64,000 bases of DNA, from positions 20,444 through 84,443 of the forward strand of contig NZ_RCWC01000022.1 in the NCBI RefSeq assembly GCF_018448935.1. Direction: 5' to 3'. A program made the position numbers and the translations under genes. Positions 58,906-64,000 of this stretch are shown here, piece by piece. The notes beneath the pieces were generated by a model that saw only the letters and a program-made list of their open reading frames with translations, was not told the origin of the DNA and searched no databases. Within the stretch, counting starts at the first letter, position 1. The number at the start of each line of letters is the position of its first letter. The stretch comes from Photorhabdus noenieputensis (lineage in GTDB: Bacteria > Pseudomonadota > Gammaproteobacteria > Enterobacterales > Enterobacteriaceae).

Positions 58906-60123
58906 ATGAGTAGCGTAGATATTCTGGTTCCGGATCTGCCTGAATCTGTTGCTGATGCCACTGTGGCAGTTTGGCACAAAAAAGAGGGTGACCGTGTTGA
59001 ACGTGATGAAGTGCTGGTTGAAATCGAAACAGATAAAGTTGTGCTGGAAGTGCCTGCTAGTGAAGCGGGTGTTTTAGAAGCCATTTTGGAAGAGAAAGAC
59101 GCCACAGTTCTGTCCCGTCAGCTTCTTGGTCGTATCCGTCTGGGTGATAACACCGGCAAGCCGGCGGAAATAAAAGAAAAGACAGAAGCGACTTTGGCGA
59201 AACGCCAGACAGCGGGTTTAGAAGAAGAGAGCAATGATGCGCTCAGTCCGGCGGTCCGCCGTTTGATTGCCGAGCATGATCTTGATGCTAAAGCGATTAA
59301 AGGCAGTGGTGTTGGTGGACGTATTGTCCGTGAAGACGTGGAAAAATACATGGCTGATAACGAAAAAGTGGCTAGCAAATCCGCAGAAGCCCCTGTTTCT
59401 GCCCAGGATTCTCTGTTGCCACACCGCAGTGAAAAACGTGTTCCAATGACCCGCTTGCGTAAGCGTGTGGCTGAACGTCTGCTGGAAGCGAAAAACAACA
59501 CCGCGATGTTGACGACATTTAACGAAGTTAACATGAAGCCCATTCAAGACATGCGTAAACAGTACGGCGAGGCGTTTGAAAAGCGCCACGGTGTGCGTCT
59601 GGGCTTTATGTCTTTCTATGTGAAAGCCGTGGTTGAAGCACTGAAACGCTATCCAGAAGTGAATGCTTCTATTGATGGCACTGATGTGGTTTACCACAAC
59701 TATTTCGATATCAGTATTGCGGTATCGACACCGCGTGGTCTGGTAACGCCTGTACTACGTGATGCTGATGCATTGAGCATGGCTGATCTCGAAAAACGCA
59801 TTAAAGAGCTGGCTATCAAAGGCCGCGACGGCAAATTGACCGTTGAAGAGCTGACGGGTGGTAACTTTACCATTACTAATGGCGGTGTATTTGGCTCCTT
59901 AATGTCTACGCCAATCATTAACCCACCACAAAGTGCGATTCTTGGTATGCATGCCATCAAAGATCGCCCAATGGCAGTTAATGGTCAGGTGGAGATCCTT
60001 CCAATGATGTACCTGGCGCTGTCTTATGACCACCGTCTGATTGACGGGCGTGAGTCTGTAGGCTTCCTGGTGACCATCAAAGAAATGCTGGAAGATCCTG
60101 CACGTTTGCTGCTGGACGTATAG
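58906..60123 (+). CDS. sucB: Dihydrolipoyl succinyltransferase (E2)
   Basis: A 405-aa E2 core of the 2-oxoglutarate dehydrogenase complex. The single lipoyl domain has lipoyl-Lys44 in [10 protein letters not shown]. The peripheral-subunit-binding domain shows [37 protein letters not shown]. The catalytic domain has the active-site His and Asp in [11 protein letters not shown]. Linkers are shorter and less Ala/Pro-rich than in E. coli. A hairpin of 10 perfect pairs follows before sucC. Confidence 0.97.
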   Translation: MSSVDILVPDLPESVADATVAVWHKKEGDRVERDEVLVEIETDKVVLEVPASEAGVLEAILEEKDATVLSRQLLGRIRLGDNTGKPAEIKEKTEATLAKRQTAGLEEESNDALSPAVRRLIAEHDLDAKAIKGSGVGGRIVREDVEKYMADNEKVASKSAEAPVSAQDSLLPHRSEKRVPMTRLRKRVAERLLEAKNNTAMLTTFNEVNMKPIQDMRKQYGEAFEKRHGVRLGFMSFYVKAVVEALKRYPEVNASIDGTDVVYHNYFDISIAVSTPRGLVTPVLRDADALSMADLEKRIKELAIKGRDGKLTVEELTGGNFTITNGGVFGSLMSTPIINPPQSAILGMHAIKDRPMAVNGQVEILPMMYLALSYDHRLIDGRESVGFLVTIKEMLEDPARLLLDV

Positions 60124-60184
60124 CAACATAATCAGGGCGGATACGCGCTAATATCTGCCCAGTCTGAAGTAAACAAATGTATAT

Positions 60185-60212
60185 GTACAGCTAGTCTTTG
60201 GGCTAGCTGTAC
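60185..60212 (+). other. Hairpin between sucB and sucC
   Basis: GTACAGCTAG (60185-60194) is an exact complement of 60203-60212. There is no direct T-run. A second weaker stem AGAGCAA/TTGCTCT follows about 60234-60260. Possible control of sucCD relative to sucAB. Confidence 0.65.
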
Positions 60213-60287
60213 CAGAGCAACAAAAAAAATCAGAGAGCAACTTACCAATTTTTTGCTCTTCTCAGACTTAATTATGGATAGAACATC

Positions 60288-61454
60288 ATGAATTTACACG
60301 AGTATCAGGCAAAACAGCTTTTTGCACGGTATGGTTTACCCGCTCCGGCTGGTTATGCCTGCACGACACCGCGTGAGGCAGAAGAAGCTGCATCTAAAAT
60401 CGGCGCTGGCCCTTGGGTGGTGAAGTGCCAGGTTCATGCTGGCGGTCGCGGTAAAGCGGGCGGTGTGAAAGTGGTTAACAGTAAAGAAGAAATTCGCACT
60501 TTCGCAGAACAGTGGCTAGGCAGACGTTTGGTCACTTACCAAACAGATGCGCAAGGGCAGCCTGTTCGTCAGATTTTAGTGGAAGGGGCAACTGACATTG
60601 CGAAAGAGCTGTATCTCGGTGCTGTGGTTGATCGTGGTACGCGTCGTGTAGTGTTCATGGCTTCTACTGAAGGTGGTGTTGAAATTGAAAAAGTTGCGGA
60701 AGAGACTCCGGAACTGATTCATAAAGCGATTATCGACCCGCTGATTGGTCCTATGCCTTATCAGGGGCGTGAACTGGCATTTAAATTGGGTTTAACCGGT
60801 AAACAAGTCAGCCAGTTCACTAAAATTTTCTTAGGGGTGGCAAACCTGTTCCTGGAGCGTGATCTGGCTCTGGTTGAAATTAACCCATTGGTTATTACGA
60901 CTCAAGGTGATTTGATTTGTCTGGATGGCAAACTGGGCGCTGATGGTAACGCACTGTTCCGTCAGGCTGAATTGCGTGAAATGCATGACCCATCTCAGGA
61001 AGATCCTCGTGAAGCTCAGGCGGCACAGTGGGAGCTGAACTATGTCGCGCTGGATGGCAATATTGGTTGCATGGTAAACGGTGCTGGCTTGGCAATGGGA
61101 ACGATGGATATCGTTAAATTGCATGGCGGTGCGCCAGCTAACTTCCTTGATGTCGGTGGTGGTGCAACCAAAGAGCGCGTTACAGAAGCGTTTAAAATTA
61201 TCTTGTCAGATGAAAATGTGAAAGCGGTATTGGTTAACATCTTTGGTGGTATTGTTCGTTGTGACCTGATTGCTGACGGTATTATTGGTGCGGTGGAAGA
61301 AGTAGGAGTTCACGTACCGGTTGTTGTTCGTTTGGAAGGAAACAATGCTGATCTGGGTGCGAAAAAACTGGCTGACAGTGGTTTAAATATCATTGCCGCA
61401 ACCAGCTTGACAGATGCAGCTAAGCAAGCAGTAGCAGCAGTGGGGGCAAAATAA
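60288..61454 (+). CDS. sucC: Succinyl-CoA synthetase beta subunit
   Basis: A 388-aa subunit with an ATP-grasp nucleotide-binding domain. It starts [18 protein letters not shown], with [16 protein letters not shown] as nucleotide contacts, ALVEINPLV, and [17 protein letters not shown] with [11 protein letters not shown] in the C-terminal power-helix region. It acts with SucD to make ATP or GTP from succinyl-CoA. Length equals E. coli SucC. sucD starts 3 bases after its stop. Confidence 0.97.
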   Translation: MNLHEYQAKQLFARYGLPAPAGYACTTPREAEEAASKIGAGPWVVKCQVHAGGRGKAGGVKVVNSKEEIRTFAEQWLGRRLVTYQTDAQGQPVRQILVEGATDIAKELYLGAVVDRGTRRVVFMASTEGGVEIEKVAEETPELIHKAIIDPLIGPMPYQGRELAFKLGLTGKQVSQFTKIFLGVANLFLERDLALVEINPLVITTQGDLICLDGKLGADGNALFRQAELREMHDPSQEDPREAQAAQWELNYVALDGNIGCMVNGAGLAMGTMDIVKLHGGAPANFLDVGGGATKERVTEAFKIILSDENVKAVLVNIFGGIVRCDLIADGIIGAVEEVGVHVPVVVRLEGNNADLGAKKLADSGLNIIAATSLTDAAKQAVAAVGAK

Positions 61455-61457
61455 ATA

Positions 61458-62333
61458 ATGTCTATTTTAATTGATAAAAACACCAAAGTTATTTGTCAGG
61501 GGTTCACTGGCAGCCAAGGTACTTTCCATTCAGAACAAGCGATTGCTTACGGTACCCAGATGGTTGGTGGGGTAACGCCGGGTAAGGGTGGTACTGAGCA
61601 TCTAGGATTACCGGTTTTCAATACCGTTCGTGAAGCGGTAGAAGCAACAGGGGCAACGGCTTCTGTTATCTATGTTCCCGCGCCATTCTGTAAAGATTCT
61701 ATTCTGGAAGCGATCGACGCTGGAATTAAACTGATCATCACCATTACTGAAGGTATTCCGACGCTGGATATGCTGGCGGTTAAAGTGAAACTGGATGAAG
61801 CGGGTGTGCGTATGATCGGCCCTAACTGTCCGGGTGTTATCACGCCGGATGAATGTAAGATCGGTATTATGCCGGGCCACATTCATCAAGCAGGTAAAGT
61901 TGGCATCGTTTCCCGCTCAGGAACGCTGACTTATGAAGCGGTAAAACAGACAACGGATGCAGGTTTAGGCCAATCTACCTGCGTTGGTATCGGTGGTGAT
62001 CCAATTCCAGGTTCTAACTTCATTGATATCCTGAAATTGTTCCAGGAAGATCCACAAACAGAAGCCATCGTAATGATTGGTGAAATTGGCGGAACAGCGG
62101 AAGAAGAAGCAGCGGCTTATATTAAAGAGTACGTCACTAAACCGGTTGTTGCCTACATCGCGGGTGTGACTGCACCAAAAGGCAAGCGTATGGGGCATGC
62201 TGGTGCCATCATCGCAGGTGGTAAAGGAACGGCGGACGAAAAATTTGCTGCTTTGGAAGAGGCGGGTGTGAAGACGGTCCGCAGTCTGGCAGACATCGGT
62301 GATGCTGTGAAAGATTTACTTGCTGGTAAGTAA
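61458..62333 (+). CDS. sucD: Succinyl-CoA synthetase alpha subunit
   Basis: A 291-aa CoA-binding subunit. [33 protein letters not shown] contains the CoA-binding Rossmann part. [21 protein letters not shown] and the phosphohistidine in [11 protein letters not shown] are intact. Length is near E. coli SucD (289 aa). It ends the sdhCDAB-sucABCD block. A 10-bp hairpin follows. Confidence 0.97.
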   Translation: MSILIDKNTKVICQGFTGSQGTFHSEQAIAYGTQMVGGVTPGKGGTEHLGLPVFNTVREAVEATGATASVIYVPAPFCKDSILEAIDAGIKLIITITEGIPTLDMLAVKVKLDEAGVRMIGPNCPGVITPDECKIGIMPGHIHQAGKVGIVSRSGTLTYEAVKQTTDAGLGQSTCVGIGGDPIPGSNFIDILKLFQEDPQTEAIVMIGEIGGTAEEEAAAYIKEYVTKPVVAYIAGVTAPKGKRMGHAGAIIAGGKGTADEKFAALEEAGVKTVRSLADIGDAVKDLLAGK

Positions 62334-62356
62334 GCGTTGATCAGAAATATTTATCT

Positions 62357-62382
62357 ATGAGGCCGCTGTGAAGTGGCCTCAT
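62357..62382 (+). terminator. Hairpin after sucD
   Basis: ATGAGGCCGC (62357-62366) pairs with GTGGCCTCAT (62373-62382, one G-U). It is followed by ATATCGTT rather than a T-run. Probable 3' end of the long operon transcript; E. coli releases a small RNA (SdhX) from this place, but I cannot show one here. Confidence 0.55.
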
Positions 62383-62462
62383 ATCGTTAAAAAAGCCCGT
62401 TAAAAATAGGTTCTTTAGCATCGAAAATTTCAAATTCCACCTTTGTCAATACGACGTTACGC

Positions 62463-62972
62463 TTGCTGGCTGTGCGAAAAGCAGCAAAGAAGGATAGGAA
62501 ACAACAGTTTACTCACCTTTTTTATCACATCAGTGAAGAACTGTTATGTCAGATTTTTCAGCAACTTAAACGTCAATCTGTACCGGGCTGCGAGGGTATC
62601 ACATGGGAAAACTATGCAGAAAATCTGCAAAATAATTTCCATGCGCTCCACGGCAGACTTCATCGTGGGCAATATAGGCCCCAGCCGGCAAGGCAGGTGA
62701 GGATCCTGAAAGAAGACGGGACAGAAAGGCCATTGAGTATACTGCGTTTGGAGGACAAAATCGTGCAGCAAGCGGTTGTCACGGTCTTAAATCAAATCTA
62801 CGAGACCGATTTTCTCGGCTTCTCGTATGGGTTCAGACCAGGCAGAAGGCTACACGATGCACTGGACGCGCTGAATGTGGCAATTATGGAGAGGAGAGGA
62901 AAGTCAATTGGATGCTTGAGCTGGACAGTTCGTTCTCTGTGGACTTCGATGTTTTCTTCGGTTTCTTTATAA
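62463..62972 (+). pseudogene. Group II intron reverse transcriptase/maturase remnant
   Basis: About 145 residues of a group II intron-encoded protein: KRQSVPGCEGITWENY, REDGTERP-like KEDGTERPLSILRLEDKIVQQAV and FLGFSYGFRPGRRLHDALDAL (RT domains 0-3). Near 62900 a frameshift replaces the catalytic FADD-containing part, and the domain X and endonuclease parts are missing. The beginning is also cut. No intron RNA structure is recognisable around it. Confidence 0.85.
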
Positions 62973-63015
62973 CGAAAAGAGGATTGCCACTCATTTCTCT
63001 GATTCGCTTCCCTGT

Positions 63016-63189
63016 ATGCAGACACGTAAGCAAACCAAAATACCCTCTGTCTGGAAAAAAGACGATCTGCTCAGGTTACTGGCAGCGATTTATCGCGGTA
63101 ACCCTTCCGGAAAGCGGGATTATGACATCATTCTGTTAGGGGCTGTTGACGTTTTGAGAGGAATTATTGAACAACATGATTTGGTATAA
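63016..63189 (+). pseudogene. Tyrosine recombinase (integrase) remnant
   Basis: A 57-codon frame (MQTRKQTKIPSVWKKDDLLR..., GNPSGKRDYDIILL) matches the start of the catalytic domain of tyrosine recombinases, where 'W...DDL..LL..I.R.NP.GKRDY.ILLL' is typical. All catalytic residues downstream are missing. A fragment only. Confidence 0.6.
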
Positions 63190-63359
63190 TCGTTTTCGCC
63201 AAAAAATAACCAGACCTCACCATCATGCTGTAAACTATGTTAACAGATACACAATGGAATAAGCTATCTGCATTGTAAACGTCCGGTCATCTCACCTTGT
63301 TCTTCCTCTCCGGCCCATGCACGCTACTGCTTCCTTATCTTCACCTGGAGACTGACACC

Positions 63360-63662
63360 ATGAGCCGTAGTCGATATACCCCGGAACAAAAACAGCAACA
63401 TGTGACCCAATGGTGCCACAGTGACCTGACCCGAAAACAGTATTGCGAACAGCATCAGCTGAGTTTTTCCGCTTTTCGCGACTGGATTGCCGACAGTCAC
63501 AAAATGCGCCAGCCTCTCAGCCAGACACTGCCCGCCTTCTTGCCGGTTTCACTCCAGCCTGACGACGCGCGCACCGTTACCCTGCATACCCCAGACGGCT
63601 ATGCCATCGCCTGTCCATTGACGCTGTTGCCTGACGTGATGCGGGTACTGGCCCGATGCTGA
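63360..63662 (+). CDS. tnpA: IS66-family accessory protein TnpA
   Basis: A 100-aa protein with an N-terminal helix-turn-helix of the IS66 Orf1 type (SRSRYTPEQKQQHVTQWCHSDLTRKQYCEQHQLSFSAFRDWI). The C-terminal part is variable. The start at 63360 has GGAG 8-9 bases upstream; in-frame codons from 63297 lie in the left-end region. It overlaps tnpB by 7 bases, and the coupling is typical of IS66. Confidence 0.85.
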   Translation: MSRSRYTPEQKQQHVTQWCHSDLTRKQYCEQHQLSFSAFRDWIADSHKMRQPLSQTLPAFLPVSLQPDDARTVTLHTPDGYAIACPLTLLPDVMRVLARC

Positions 63663-63991
63663 AACCGCAACAGCTCTTTCTGGTGCGAGAGCCCGTCGAC
63701 ATGCGCCGGGGCATTGATGCCCTCACCCGGCACCTGGAGGGACTGAATTTGCGCTGGCAGGACGAGGCCGCTTTTGTTTTCTGCAACAAGGCCCGCTCCC
63801 GTCTCAAGGTGTTGCGCTGGGACCGACACGGCGTCTGGCTGTGTACCCGCCGTCTGCACCGGGCCCATTTTGTCTGGCCGAAGCAGGGCGAGCGCAGCTG
63901 GGTGATGACGCCCGCCCAGTTTGACTGGCTCATCCGCGGCATTCACTGGCAACAAGTCGAGGGAGATGACCTGTCCGGCTGGCGAAGCTAA
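63656..63991 (+). CDS. tnpB: IS66-family accessory protein TnpB
   Basis: A 111-aa IS66 Orf2 protein. FLVREPVDMRRGIDALTRHL at the start and the RSRLKVLRWDRHGVWLCTRRLHRAHFVWP core are characteristic. It is required together with TnpA and TnpC for transposition; it is unrelated to the TnpB nucleases of IS605. The stop falls 9 bases before the window edge, so tnpC should follow outside. Confidence 0.9.
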   Translation: MLKPQQLFLVREPVDMRRGIDALTRHLEGLNLRWQDEAAFVFCNKARSRLKVLRWDRHGVWLCTRRLHRAHFVWPKQGERSWVMTPAQFDWLIRGIHWQQVEGDDLSGWRS

Positions 63992-64000
63992 TTCCGCTAC

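Larger units (their letters stand above)
63275..64000 (+). mobile_element. IS66-family insertion sequence, left part (runs off window)
   Basis: Left end GTAAACGTCCGG at 63275 resembles IS66 terminal repeats (GTAAGCG...). It is followed by tnpA and tnpB in the usual overlapping order. tnpC and the right end lie beyond base 64000. GC content is well above the flanking DNA. Its completeness cannot be judged. Confidence 0.8.

Noticed and set aside
62357..62382. SdhX-like small RNA in the sucD 3' region
   Set aside because: Only one hairpin without a T-run is visible and I could not match a seed or terminator, so an sRNA is not claimed.

Overview
The window is chromosomal DNA of an enterobacterium of the Photorhabdus/Xenorhabdus group (Morganellaceae), most likely Photorhabdus. 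Reasons: core genes closely resemble and largely keep the order of their E. coli counterparts; a protealysin-type M4 protease (PrtS) lies beside an emfourin-like inhibitor gene; and eight ERIC elements of about 127 bp are scattered between genes, a density familiar from Photorhabdus. The genus is inferred from memory of these families, not from a database search.

Layout. 1-21.7 kb is core: der (cut by the window edge), the inhibitor/protease pair, hemF, ypeA, a ygiW-like gene, yfeY, the sulfate/thiosulfate import operon cysP-cysT-cysW-cysA with cysM, the sugar phosphotransferase genes ptsH-ptsI-crr, cysK, cysZ, zipA, ligA, nupC and ypeB. 21.8-25.6 kb is a tRNA district: two tRNA-Ala(GGC), gltX, three tRNA-Val(UAC), two intact tRNA-Lys(UUU), and two further tRNA-Lys copies broken in the T-loop. 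The first broken copy holds a 784-bp insert with a TisB-like type I toxin gene and, in tandem, an apparent antitoxin RNA gene whose predicted 5' end is complementary over 22 nt to the toxin leader. A NadS/RelE-type toxin-antitoxin pair and an antitoxin remnant follow. 26.7-31.4 kb holds glk, seqA, pgm and a half-size EamA transporter.

32.3-38.5 kb is an AT-rich, tightly coupled accessory operon: MFS transporter, ParB-fold protein with a DGHHR motif (SbnI/SerK-like amino-acid kinase candidate), flavin N-hydroxylase, fused nucleotidyltransferase + PLP enzyme (the FrbH architecture of FR-900098 biosynthesis), formyltransferase and HAD phosphatase. Read together, these could turn serine into an N-formyl-N-hydroxy-aminoethyl phosphate carried on CMP. 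That would be a formyl relative of fosfocytocin/fosfoxacin and an isostere of fosmidomycin. This is the strongest candidate for a new system in the window, and it is an inference from gene content.

38.6-46.5 kb is the complete kdpFABCDE potassium-uptake operon, followed by ybfA and ybgI. 49.3-50.4 kb is a decayed IS200/IS605-type element. 50.4-62.3 kb is the citric-acid-cycle block gltA / sdhCDAB-sucABCD. The last 1.6 kb is a mobile-element dump: group II intron reverse-transcriptase remnant, tyrosine-recombinase remnant, and the left part of an IS66-family element that runs off the window.
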